DNA of 64,000 nt, taken from the NCBI GenBank assembly GCA_902651635.1, contig CACRSC010001917.1:1071659-1135658 (forward strand), given 5' to 3'. The DNA comes from Mastigamoeba balamuthi (taxonomy: Eukaryota > Evosea > Mastigamoebida > Mastigamoebidae). Positions 8,777 through 18,062 of this stretch are shown here, piece by piece (position 1 is the first letter of the stretch; each line of letters begins with the position of its first letter). A program made the translations under genes and the position numbers. The notes beneath the pieces were generated by a model. That model ran no database searches and was not told the origin of the DNA. It saw nothing but the letters and a program-made list of their open reading frames with translations.

Positions 8777-8897
8777 CTTGATGCCCTGCAGCATCAGTGC
8801 GAACATGAGCTCGTTGTCCATGTACCCGCGGATGCTGTTTTTCCTCGATGCCCTGTGGCGTCAGCATGAACATGAGCTCGTTGTTCATGTACCCGCG
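8777..8897 (-). repeat. 66-base tandem duplication in a virus-like gene
   Basis: Segments 8777-8830 and 8843-8897 repeat the coding pattern for GYMDNELMF and GYMNNELMF with about 80 percent identity. The duplication lies in the upstream piece of the interrupted gene. The second copy already carries changes that break the shared frame. Confidence 0.6.
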
Positions 8898-8959
8898 TTG
8901 GTGTTTTCTGTGTGTGTGTGTGGTGAGTGTGTGTGTTTCTCTAAGGATTCTGAACACCT

Positions 8960-9170
8960 CCTCCTGCCCTGCCACGCAGCTCCACCCCCCTCCAGCCCCA
9001 AAACACGCACATGCACCCCCGGCTTCCCAGAGAAAAGTGGTCAACCCTCCTTTAATGGGTGCCCTGCCACGCAGACACAGCCTCACTTTCCCCCAAAACA
9101 CACACAAAGAAGCATGGCTTCCCGAACACTCAAAAAAGGCCTTTTAATGGGTGCCCTGACCAGGGCCCTT
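8960..9170 (+). repeat. Imperfect tandem repeat, period about 93 bases
   Basis: The phrase GCCCTGCCACGCAG recurs at about 8967 and 9061, with a weaker third copy at about 9153, each followed by CCCCAAAACAC or similar and a TTTTAATGGGTGC tail. Non-coding, C-rich and close to the 3' end of the resolvase gene. Confidence 0.5.
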
Positions 9171-9200
9171 CAGGAGAGAAGATGCACCACCCGCTCAGGC

Positions 9201-9824
9201 TCAGCTCTCCTGGTTCCTCTTCTGGAGAGCATGGGGCAGGACATCATGCTGGAAGTGGTACAGGCCCATCAGGACGGAATCCGCCACATGATCCGAGTCC
9301 ACTGATTCCGGGTTGTCAACGAATGTGTGTGCTGCCATCACCACGAGGGCCTTGTTCGTGTGGTACACCCCTAAGTCAATGTTGAAGTGCCGCTTCACCA
9401 CATTGGGGTGGATGTACTCGACCTCTATGGGCACCCGCTTCAAGTGTGTGATGGCATATGCCTCAATCCACCCATTCCAGCCCATAAGACTTGGATTCGA
9501 CCTGGTGTTGAGGGACGTCTGGAACTCCACAAGGACTGTGGGCACCAGATTCTCGGAATCGGCCTGCACAGCCTCCATGATGTGGTCTGAGATGCCTGTG
9601 AAGAACTCGTGGGCCCGGGAGTGGCACAGGTTTGGCGTCCCGCTCAGATCGCCCATCCACTTGTCGTGCATGTACACGTAAGTGCATCCACTCATGTTCG
9701 TGTAGACCTCAACAAGCACCATGGCGGTGTTCTTCAGGCCAGGGTCGATGCACAGATACGTGTTCATCAGATTCTGCAGGCTGATTCTGCGCCCCTGGAT
9801 GTCAGTGCCTGTCGACGTCATCAA
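9201..9824 (-). CDS. RuvC-like Holliday junction resolvase (poxvirus A22 / large DNA virus type)
   Basis: An intact 207-residue frame. The RNase H-fold acidic residues are in place: Asp in YLCIDPGLKNTAMVLVE (about residue 26), Glu in TVLVEFQTS (about residue 103), and the two C-terminal acids in SDHVADSVLMGLYH (about residues 181-186). These are the expected positions for RuvC-family resolvases, which cleave four-way DNA junctions during replication and genome packaging. Length matches the viral subfamily. It is the only confidently identified virus-type enzyme here, and it is undamaged while the gene upstream has two stops. Confidence 0.8.
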   Translation of the reverse strand: MMTSTGTDIQGRRISLQNLMNTYLCIDPGLKNTAMVLVEVYTNMSGCTYVYMHDKWMGDLSGTPNLCHSRAHEFFTGISDHIMEAVQADSENLVPTVLVEFQTSLNTRSNPSLMGWNGWIEAYAITHLKRVPIEVEYIHPNVVKRHFNIDLGVYHTNKALVVMAAHTFVDNPESVDSDHVADSVLMGLYHFQHDVLPHALQKRNQES

Positions 9825-9828
9825 ATCC

Positions 9829-10665
9829 TCACAACTCTAAACCCCTCGGGCAGAAAACATGGATTTGGGATTCGAGCAGGGCAGCACCTTCTGGATCAAG
9901 AGCAGAGATCTTGGTGGCGTCATGCAATGGTATCATCTTCTTCAGGTCCTGTGCCCCGTCATACTCGCCCAAGACTGGGTGAGTAAGGACCTCGTCGATC
10001 AGCCCATGCTCCATCTTGCCGTACTTTCACTTCTGGATTTTGATGAATGCCGCCAGCATCCTCCTCCGCGCATTGTCGAGGAGCATGAGCTTGGCATGCA
10101 GTGGACCCCACACATGAAGCAGCCACAGGAGCAACTTGTGGTCCACCTGTGTCCTGAGGCTCACGCTGAGCCTCCATCTGTTGAGCGGGTCCAGGATCCT
10201 GCTGGACAGGACAATGGTGTGCAGAATCCACCACTGGTCCACCATCGTGTTGATGTCAGGGGCAGCCATGTTGGCCACCAGTCTGAACTGCTTGATGATG
10301 AGTGGGAGCACTGGAGGCTTGCTGTGACAGGCCTTCCAGGTCGCTCACACCCAGTCCCTGTAGCTGATGTTGTCCTCCTTGTCCACGTTACTATCGAAGT
10401 TGGAACTGCTGTCCTTGTTGTTGTTGCCAGCCCTGATGCACTCATGGTCCATGTGCGTCATGTACTCGAATGGGCCCTCCTCATCATACTTCAGCTCACC
10501 CAGCTCACGGACCTCGTCGTTGATGTAGCGGTTGAATGACAAGTCCTTGGGTCCATGCTCGTTGCGGTACTTGTCCCACTCGTTGACCTTGGGGCTCATG
10601 TCCAGGTCAAACGTCTCGAGGGTGATCACGGTTGTCCTGCTCGAACAGCTCCTCTTGTTCGACAT
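9829..10665 (-). pseudogene. 279-codon virus-like gene with two in-frame TGA codons
   Basis: ATG 10665 (MSNKRSCSSRTTVITLETFD) starts a frame that stays in register to 9829 except for TGA at 10345-10347 and TGA at 10027-10029. All three pieces have convincing protein composition, including MVDQWWILHTIVLSSRILDP in the middle and a short C-terminal domain starting KYGKMEHGLIDEV. No frameshift is needed, so the only damage is two stops, each one transition from CGA or TGG. An AT-rich TATA-like stretch (ATATAAATAT) precedes the start near 10730. It ends four bases before the resolvase start. Family unknown. Confidence 0.6.
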
Positions 10666-10717
10666 GTTGCTTCCTTTGGTCTCTGGGTATACAATACTGT
10701 GGTGATGTTACAGTACA

Positions 10718-10735
10718 CTGATATTTATATGACAG
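10718..10735 (-). promoter_or_regulatory. TATA-like promoter element of the 279-codon gene
   Basis: On the minus strand the sequence reads CATATAAATATCAG about 55 bases before the ATG at 10665. Spacing and composition fit a eukaryotic or viral TATA box. No transcript data are available. Confidence 0.35.
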
Positions 10736-10863
10736 CTGGTGCATTTCCGGAATTGCTTCTCCGGTGCTGGATTGCCCATATCTTGGACAATCAACTAAAG
10801 GTGCACGATTCCTGGAATATCGCATCAGGACAAATATCTCAGACACGCAGCTCGCATCTCCTG

Positions 10864-10934
10864 ATCATTTGATTCTCTTACTCACTCATCAATTGTGACC
10901 ATTTGATTCTCTCACCCACTCATCAATTGAATTG
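10864..10934. repeat. Tandem duplication of about 35 bases
   Basis: Two copies of a unit beginning CATTTGATTCTC and ending CACTCATCAATTG lie side by side. The surrounding 10870-11110 interval holds no ORF and contains a short hairpin-prone GC stretch. Confidence 0.6.
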
Positions 10935-11112
10935 AAATAGTTGCCTGACAATTGATACGTTCTTTATTGCACTTGATGTCTGAGTGTGTGGTGTGTGTGT
11001 GGGGCTGAGCTACCCCGCCCTATGCTATGACAAGCTGGGGCCGCCTTAAACAGTTTAGGGGGCTGCCCTACATTAGAGCACTCCTTTAATGTGGAGTCGC
11101 CCTCTATAGTCT

Positions 11113-11658
11113 CTAGCAGGGTAGCAATGCACTGCCTCGCATACGATCTTCAACAGTAACTTCATGTATCTGCTTATTCCACATGATACGTCCATTCTCT
11201 GGGTTAAGGCGAACCATTTGTGCTGCAGAGTAATTGGTAACTGTCTTTACAGTAAAGTCCGTGGGAAATCTCGTCTTCAGCCTCTGAATGGTGCCACACA
11301 AGCATAAGATGGGCTTGCTCATATTGAACAGCAATGCTTTGAAGGCATTCCTAATTGGATCGGCACTGTTTGCAGCTTTGCCAGGAAAGATAATAAGGCT
11401 GACGACACTGGGATTGTCAATGCAGTATGGCAGGTGCTTGACTTCATCTATTTTCTCATCAAAGCAGAGCACTACTTTGTTCTGGTTGACTTTGCCACTC
11501 AGCTCTTTGTGAATACTCTGTGCCACTGATGGATGATTGGCTGGCAGTAAGATGACAGTCTTCACGTTTGATGCCCACTGGATGGTGTAGTGGTCCCAAA
11601 ACATCCCCTTCCCACGATCATCCAAGTGATAAGCTATGCCAATGCAGTGCCCTGCCAT
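11113..11658 (-). CDS. Hypothetical 181-residue protein
   Basis: Intact frame from ATG 11658 (MAGHCIGIAYHLDDRGKG). The N-terminal half has alternating hydrophobic and polar residues (VKTVILLPANHPSVAQSIHK) suggesting an alpha/beta fold, and the middle contains KPILCLCGTIQRLKTRFPTD. No motif I know. A TATA-like sequence (CTATAAATAG, minus strand) lies about 175 bases upstream. It sits between the virus-like genes and the chromosomal block, so it could belong to either. Base composition is closer to the flank. Confidence 0.5.
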   Translation of the reverse strand: MAGHCIGIAYHLDDRGKGMFWDHYTIQWASNVKTVILLPANHPSVAQSIHKELSGKVNQNKVVLCFDEKIDEVKHLPYCIDNPSVVSLIIFPGKAANSADPIRNAFKALLFNMSKPILCLCGTIQRLKTRFPTDFTVKTVTNYSAAQMVRLNPENGRIMWNKQIHEVTVEDRMRGSALLPC

Positions 11659-11830
11659 GGCTTCTTCTGAAGGTTAAGGTCAGAAAAAAGGAGAAGAGAC
11701 AAAAAAAAGAAGAGACGTGCTATCTGGCTCAACAATCTGCTTGGACAGGACCACAGCTGCTGCAGCCACAGCTCTGGCAGCTTGCGTGACCTCTTTTTGT
11801 GTATGCTGTGAGTTTCTCCTTTGTGAGCAC

Positions 11831-11840
11831 CTATTTATAG
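11831..11840 (-). promoter_or_regulatory. TATA-like box upstream of the 181-residue ORF
   Basis: Minus strand reads CTATAAATAG, a good match to a TATA consensus, with the next downstream ATG of a long frame at 11658. Confidence 0.4.
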
Positions 11841-12110
11841 ATACCAGCTCTCTTTTTGAAAAGTGGCACATGAGCGTGGGGCGTTTGTCATACCTTGGGG
11901 AGCCATAGGTAAGAGGAGGTCGATGGCAATGTGAATGTCCTTACTGTGGTTGAAGGTGCGCAGCGAGTAGCCAGTGTTAGTGTCCACCTTGAGGAGGAAG
12001 CACTGCAGGAGTAAACAGATTGTGCACACGTCGAACTTCTTCTTGATCGATGGTACGTGGACTGTTCCTGGGAGAGAGTGGTAGTATTGTTTGTTGAAAT
12101 ATACTTTATT
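11835..12110 (-). pseudogene. ORF remnant without start codon, near the insertion boundary
   Basis: A minus-strand frame is open from just after a TAA (12111-12113) to a stop at 11835, about 91 codons, with protein-like content (VYFNKQYYHSLPGTVHVPSI, later KVDTNTGYSLRTFNHSKD). No ATG precedes the good part, so it is a 5'-truncated gene or an exon. The phrase around DTNTGY faintly recalls DDE transposases but is not enough for a call. The AT-rich stretch at 12080-12150 marks the change to GC-rich chromosomal DNA. Confidence 0.35.
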
Positions 12111-12169
12111 TTAATAGTTTATTTTTCAAACTTTCATAACATTTAAATTATGGGAGGAAGGGGTGGGGC

Positions 12170-12402
12170 AGAAAAGACTCTAACACAAAAACAGAAGAAA
12201 ATCCCTCCCACACCACTCCAAAGAGCTCCATCTGATTGCGGCGAAGCCCGGGCGATGCGCGGTGCCCATATAGTAAGAGCATCGGCTGTTCCACCGAGAG
12301 AGACTCTTCGCAATTTCACGCGAAGCAGGATAGAGCACCCATTGCGGCATCATAGCAACGAGTGATACGTCGTCAACATCCGTGCGCGGAGCTAAGAGTG
12401 CA
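12170..12402 (+). repeat. Upstream duplication shared by the two S33 peptidase genes, copy 1
   Basis: About 233 bases match 15345-15577 at high identity in the same orientation (shared cores GCGGCGAAGCCCGGGCGATG and ATACGTCGTCAACATCCGTG). The duplication therefore includes 5' flanking DNA and not only the coding regions. Confidence 0.85.
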
Positions 12403-12499
12403 CCACGGGTGCGCCCCCCGCGGGCACGCGGCCGGGGGCGGAGAGCGCGCACAGAGCGCACGCTCCCAGCACGAGAGCAACCACTGCGTGTGCGTTCAT
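12392..12499 (-). pseudogene. Inverted, orphaned signal-peptide exon of peptidase copy 1
   Basis: Minus-strand ATG at 12499 encodes MNAHAVVALVLGACALCALS, almost the signal peptide of the intact copy at 15688, and stops after 35 residues at 12392. Its TATA-like GATAAAAGG and 5' leader lie on the plus-coordinate side, also inverted. The rest of the gene is on the opposite strand, so this exon is cut off from its body by an inversion spanning about 12403-12575. Confidence 0.8.
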
Positions 12500-14652
12500 G
12501 CTGTGTGAAGGCTGTTGTTATAGACTGATACTGAACGTTGTCGAGCCCTTTTATCAGCTGCAGCGATGCGTCACGCACGCCCACCGCCCCGAGAAGCTCA
12601 ACGTCACGTTCATCGTGCACCCGGCGGGCAACCCGGCGCAGCGTCGCGGGTCGCTGCTGTACGCCGTGGGCGGCCCCGGGATGGTGGCGCACAAGTTCGC
12701 GCCGCAGATCCTGACGTGGACGCCGGCGCACGTGCTGGACTCGTTCGACATGGTGTTCTTCGACCAGCGCGGGATCGGGCTGTCGTGCGGCATCTGGTGC
12801 CCCAACGCCACCGCGTACTCGGGCGAGGTACAGTTCTCTCGCGTCTGGCTTCCGGTGTCTGGGGTGTGGTGTGGGTGCTTGCGCCGTGGGATTTGTTCAG
12901 TCTTCATGTGCACTTCTTCTTCACCGGTTTTTGCACCCCAAACGGGTTGTGCCCCAATAGAGTCATTCGCACACAGTCCGGTTTGCGCGTGAAAAAGGGA
13001 CTTTTCAGTTTGCGCCGCACGCGCTCACGGCTCGCTATGCGCGCAACAGAGGGACATCATGTGGCAGACCAAGTGGCAGCGCGACGCCATCCTGCGTGAC
13101 GCGCGGTTCTTCGCGGAGCAGTGCAAGCTCGAGGCGGCCGACAACGTCGTGGGCGACTGCATCGTCGGCTCGCAGCAGCCCATGATCGACCAGATCAACA
13201 CCATGCTGCCCTTCCTCGGCACCAAGCAGGCCGTGGAGGACGTGTTCTCGTTCACGTCGCTGATCGACGGCCCGTTTTACTTCTACGGGCACAGCTACGG
13301 CACGCAGTTCGGCAACGCGTACGCGCTGGCCCACGCGTCGCAGCTGCGCGGCCTGATCCTCGACTGCGCCGTCGACCTGACTGTCAACGACGCCGGGTTC
13401 TGGATGGACATGCAGTCTGCCATGATCAACAGCAGCGCCATCCTCCAGGACGCCTGCTTCCAGGACCCCGCGTGCCGTCGCGACCTCTGCTGGGGTGGCG
13501 AGTGCAAGTGGGCGTTCTCCAACGCGTTCGACGCGCTGAGGTACACCCCGGCGTCTGTGGGGTTCCCTCTGCCGACGGGCGAGATCGTGACGCGCAAGCT
13601 GTTCCTGAGCAAGGTGGAGTACTTTGCGATGGGCGCCATGTCGGACCCCAAGTCGCGTGCGAACCTTCTGCGCCTGATCGCGGCAGGCGTCAGGGGCAAC
13701 TGGCTGCCGATGCTGCGTACCATCTACTGGAATTCGTGGACCGACATCAACACGCTGGCCCCCTCTGTGGGGTCTGCTGACGGCGACGACTCGACCGGCT
13801 CCTACTGGGCAATCCTGTGCGCCATTCAACTTGGTTGATCTCTTTGTTCTCACACAGTTTCTCCCGTACAGTGGCTCTGACTACAGCTTCGACCTGACCC
13901 GCACGGGCACCACCAACCCCTGGATCAAGGGCCAGAGCTGGTTCGCCGCCACCTCGAGGACGAGCTGGATGCCGTACGCGAGCATCGGGATGTACGACCT
14001 CGTCATCGCGTTCCTGCAGTCCAACAACGTCCCCCGCACGCTGCCGCCTCCGCTCAAGGCCCCTGGGCTGCCTGTGCTGGTGATCACGAGCGACATGGAC
14101 AACGCTGTGCCGTACAGCCACTCGGTGAACATCTGGAGCCGCCTGGACAACGGGTACCTGGTGGTGCGCCCCGGTGGCATGCACACGCTGTGGGGCCACG
14201 GGTTCGAGTGTGTGGAGAACGCCGTGGACAAGCTGCTGTTCGACCGGATGACTCCGAGCGACCGCAAGGTGACGTGCCAGGTTCCCAAGGAGGCCATTGT
14301 CGCCCAGTACAAGCCCCTCGTTGAGCTCAACGTCTGGATGTACAAGAACCCCACGGACGCGCTCAAGGCCGTGGACTCGGAGATCCTGAGCACTCCGGAG
14401 ATCGGGAGGTGGGACATGACGTACTCTGCCAATGTGGGGTGCTCGTTCGGAGGGTACGCGAGCCTGACGCCGGAGCTGGTGACGCTGGAGGACTGCCAGA
14501 TGCTGCAGTACGGCATGTCGGTCAGCGGGACTGTGAGCTGGCCCGACAGCGACAGCTGCAACATCACCGGGACTGCGCACGGCAGGTGGAACGGCCAGTT
14601 CTCGTACCTGCGCACCGGCGAGGACGTTGAGGTCCAGTGGTACTCTCTGTGA
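12498..14652 (+). CDS. S33/TAP-like serine peptidase, copy 1 (rearranged 5' end)
   Basis: Exons 12498-12827, 13050-13816 and 13872-14652 give 625 residues. Alpha/beta-hydrolase features: oxyanion region YAVGGPG, DMVFFDQRGIGLSCG, nucleophile in GHSYGTQFGN, acid in SDMDNAVPYSH and histidine in GGMHTLWGHG, as in tripeptidyl/prolyl aminopeptidases of family S33 with the TAP-like C-terminal domain. The signal peptide is missing because the 5' end is inverted; an in-frame ATG at 12498, lying on the same CATG as the old start but on the other strand, supplies an artificial 25-residue leader. The product would probably stay cytosolic, or the gene may be dead. Confidence 0.8.
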
Positions 14653-15344
14653 AGCCCTCTGGTCACAGCGCCTCTCTGCAGAACCACTCACGCATGGGCC
14701 AATACAAAGATAGTACAGACCTAATACATACTCCCGACCAAGCGAACCTTCAGCCCAACGGCGCACCACAATTGTGATTCAGCTTCAGCCGTGGAGGAGT
14801 TGGGGGTGGGGGATCACCATCGGCGGCACAGTGATCATCCCGATCAAAGTGAGAGGTAGGAAGTTCACGAGCTCCATCTGAAGGAGTGATTTGTCTGCGC
14901 ACCTACATCAATTACTTCCTCGTGCGAAGGTCTGGTGTTTCGGTGTCTACCGCGATGAACCTAGGTGTTGCCTTGCGGCGACCCTGCTGATAAGACCCCG
15001 AATCGAGAACACACGGAAATGTGGTAAGTGGTTTTCGGCGATCCATTTTCTTCGATTCTTTCTACCCACAGCTATGTCAGCGTCGGTTTGTGTGCTAGTC
15101 CGAGGGGAGTAGACCCAATATCACTAACAGAGGTGCAGTGCCATGTCTGCGAGCAGGACTTCCAGTGACTAGATGTACACTTTGCATCCCTTTTCTTAAC
15201 TAACACTCCACCACGGTGGTACGACTGATTTTAAAAGCTGTCTTCGACCACAAGTCCCATATGAAACATATTCAAGGAATGCCAATCAAAGCGCGAGCCG
15301 CGGGGGCTGCTCGCATGGCGTCTTTTCGCCGACAATCAGTCGCC

Positions 15345-15577
15345 CCGAAAAAGACTCCAACATAAAAACAGAAGAAAATTCCCTCCCACACCACTTCAAA
15401 GAGCTCCATCTGAATGCGGCGAAGCCCGGGCGATGCGCGGTGCCCATATAGTCGAAGCATCGGCTGTTCCGTAGAGATACTCTTCGCAATTTCACGTGAA
15501 GCAGGATAGAGCACCCATTGCGGCATCATATCAACGAGTAATACGTCGTCAACATCCGTGCGCGGAGTGAAGAGTGC
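15345..15577 (+). repeat. Upstream duplication shared by the two S33 peptidase genes, copy 2
   Basis: Partner of 12170-12402. Here it is followed in normal order by the leader with a TATA-like GATAAAAGG at about 15634 and the start codon at 15688. The rest of the 14653-15687 interval shows no gene. Confidence 0.85.
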
Positions 15578-15687
15578 ACCTCGATTACTTAGGGAGGCAG
15601 TTGCACGTCAGCGTGACGCATCGCTGCAGCTGATAAAAGGGCTCGACAACGTTCAGTATTAGTCTATAACAACAGCCTTCGCACAGC

Positions 15688-17886
15688 ATGAACACACACG
15701 CAGTGGTTGCTCTCGTTCTGGGAGCGTGCGCTCTGTGCGCTCTCTCCGCCCCCGGCCGCGTGCCCGCGGGAGCACACCCGTGCTTCGACAGTTTCTGGTG
15801 CTACTCGCTCGCCGTCCCGCTGGACCACTGGGACGCCCACCGCCCCGAGAAGCTCAACGTCACGTTCATCGTGCACCCGGCGGGCAACCCGGCGCAGCGT
15901 CGCGGGTCGCTGCTGTACGCCGTGGGCGGCCCCGGGATGGTGGCGCACAAGTTCGCGCCGCAGATCCTGACGTGGACGCCGGCGCACGTGCTGGACTCGT
16001 TCGACATGGTGTTCTTCGACCAGCGCGGGATCGGGCTGTCGTGCGGCATCTGGTGCCCCAACGCCACCGCGTACTCGGGCGAGGTACAGTTCCCACCACC
16101 AACGGGGGCTCCGGAGGAGAGGGGTTCTCGGCATTTTGTAGTTTGTTGGGCCTTAATGTGCACTTTTCCTCAATGCCCGTTCGAGTATCTGGGGTCTCTT
16201 CGGGGGGGAAGGAGGCTCCTCACAGTCCCCATTGAACGTTCCCACACGCGCTCACGCTCCACGGTGCGCGCAACAGAGGGACATCATGTGGGCGACCCAG
16301 CAGCAGCGCGACCGCATCCTGAGCGACGCGCGGTTCTTCGCGGAGCAGTGCAAGCTCGAGGCGGCCGACAACGTCGTGGGCGACTGCATCATCGGCTCGC
16401 AGCAGCCCATGATCGACCAGATCAACACCATGCTGCCCTTCCTCGGCACCAAGCAGGCTGTGGAGGACGTGTTCTCGTTCACGTCGCTGATCGACGGCCC
16501 GTTCTACTTCTACGGGCACAGCTACGGCACGCAGTTCGGCAACGCGTACGCGCTGGCCCACGCGTCGCAGCTGCGCGGCCTGATCCTCGACTGCGCCGTC
16601 GACCTGACTGTCAACGACGCCGGGTTCTGGATGGACATGCAGGCAGCCATGATCAACAGCAGCGCCATCCTCCAGGACGCCTGCTACCAGGACCCCGCGT
16701 GCCGTCGCGACCTCTGCTGGGGCGGCGACTGCACCTACGCTTTCTCCAACGCGTTCGACGCGCTGAGGTACACTCCGGCGTCTGTGGGGTTCCCTCTGCC
16801 GACGGGCGAGATCGTGACGCGCAAGCTGTTCCTGAGCAAGGTGGAGTACTTCGCGATGGGCGCCATGTCGGACCCCAAGTCGCGTGCGAACCTGCTGCGC
16901 CTGATCGCGGCAGGCGTCAGGGGCAACTGGCTGCCGATGCTGCGCAGCATCTACTGGTCGTCGTGGACCGACATCAACACGTTGGCCCCCTCTGTGGGGT
17001 CTGCCGACGGCGATGACTCGACCGGCTCCTACTGGGCAATCCTGTGCGCCTCTTTTTCTCTATCAGCAAGAGCTAACGGTATTATTTATGTATTCTGGGG
17101 CGTAGTGGCTCTGACTACAGCTTCGACCTGACCCGCACGGGCACCACCAACCCCTGGATCAAGGGCCAGAGCTGGTTCTCCGCCACCTCGAGGAGCAGCA
17201 ACATGCCGTACGCGAGCATCGGGATGTATGACCTCGTCATCGCGTTCCTGCAGTCCAACAACGTCCCCCGCACGCTGCCGCCCCCGCTCAAGGCCCCCGG
17301 GCTGCCTGTGCTGGTGATCACGAGCGACATGGACAACGCGGTGCCGTACAGCCACTCGGTGAACATCTGGAGCCGCCTGGACAACGGGTACCTGGTGGTG
17401 CGCCCCGGTGGCATGCACACGCTGTGGGGCCACGGGTTCGAGTGTGTCGAGAACGCCGTGGACAAGCTGCTGTTCGACCGGATGACTCCGAGCGACCGCA
17501 AGGTGACGTGCCAGGTTCCCAAGGAGGCCATTGTCGCCCAGTACAAGCCCCTCGTGGAGACCAGCGTCTGGGCGTACCAGACCCCGAAGGACGCGCTCAA
17601 GGCCGTAGACTCGGAGATCCTGAGCACGCCGGAGATCGGGAAGTGGGACATGACGTACTCTGCCAATGTGGGGTGCTCGTTCGGAGGGTACGCGAGCCTG
17701 ACTCCGGAGCTGGTGACGCTGGAGGACTGCCAGATGCTGCAGTACGGCTTGACCATCACCGGGACCGTGAGCTGGCCCGACAGCGACAGCTGCAACATCA
17801 CCGGGACTGCGCACGGCAGGTGGAACGGCCAGTTCTCGTACCTGAGGACCGGCGCAGACGCCGAGCTCCAGTGGAGTGCTCTGTGA
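15688..17886 (+). CDS. Secreted S33/TAP-like serine peptidase, copy 2
   Basis: Exons 15688-16083, 16277-17043 and 17106-17886 give 647 residues. The first 20 residues are a clear signal peptide (VVALVLGACALCALSAPG). The catalytic elements are as in copy 1 (GHSYGTQFGN, SDMDNAVPYSH, MHTLWGHG), and about 16 Cys suggest disulfides, fitting secretion or a lysosomal/phagosomal role in peptide breakdown. Exons 2 and 3 are almost identical to copy 1 while both introns are largely unrelated in sequence, hinting at gene conversion. Splice junctions: GAG/GTACAG, CCT/GTGCGC, ending in CAG and TAG. Confidence 0.9.
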
Positions 17887-17924
17887 CACCACTCACCACT
17901 CATTGCATGAACAAAAAGAAAAAT

Positions 17925-18005
17925 GTGTTCGAAGGGATTCGAACCCTCGCCTCCGAAGAGAACACCACCTCAAGGTGCCGCCTTAGACCGCTCGGCCACG
18001 AACAC
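17925..18005 (-). tRNA. tRNA-Leu (anticodon GAG)
   Basis: 81 bases, minus strand. Acceptor GTGTTCG/CGAACAC (7 bp), D arm GCCGAGCGGTCTAAGGC, anticodon stem GCACC/GGTGT with loop TTGAGGT giving anticodon GAG, a 13-base variable arm typical of class II tRNA, T arm GAGGG-TTCGAAT-CCCTT, and discriminator A as expected for Leu. No intron. It lies 39 bases after the peptidase stop and 58 bases from the end of the Ras-vWA gene. Confidence 0.95.
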
Positions 18006-18062
18006 TTACATGTTAGTTGATGTTTCACAACGTCATTTCGATAGCTGAGCATCGCTTCCACA

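Larger units (their letters stand above)
7435..8905 (-). pseudogene. Virus-like gene interrupted by a 1.2-kb mobile element
   Basis: Two pieces of one minus-strand gene lie on either side of the element at 7488-8698. The upstream piece (about 8905-8699) includes MDNELMFALMLQGIKEM and ends in VPY. The downstream piece (7487-7438) resumes with VSHVGNYRIVIIKPI and a TGA. Removing the element plus one copy of a GT duplication joins them in the same frame, which is the best evidence that they are one gene. The upstream piece also contains a 66-base internal duplication, so its 5' end is uncertain. Function unknown. Confidence 0.6.

Noticed and set aside
9829-10665. TGA recoding (selenocysteine or alternative code)
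   Set aside because: Central genes use TGA as normal stop (for example 14652, 17886, 57982) and other genes in the same segment have frameshifts, so decay is simpler.
11835-12110. piggyBac-type transposase
   Set aside because: Only a faint local resemblance (DTNTGY) without the catalytic acids; left as an unassigned ORF remnant.
12180-12731. A 183-codon minus-strand frame over the inverted peptidase segment
   Set aside because: Most of it is antisense of the peptidase body; only the 35-residue inverted signal-peptide exon has a recognisable origin, in a different frame.
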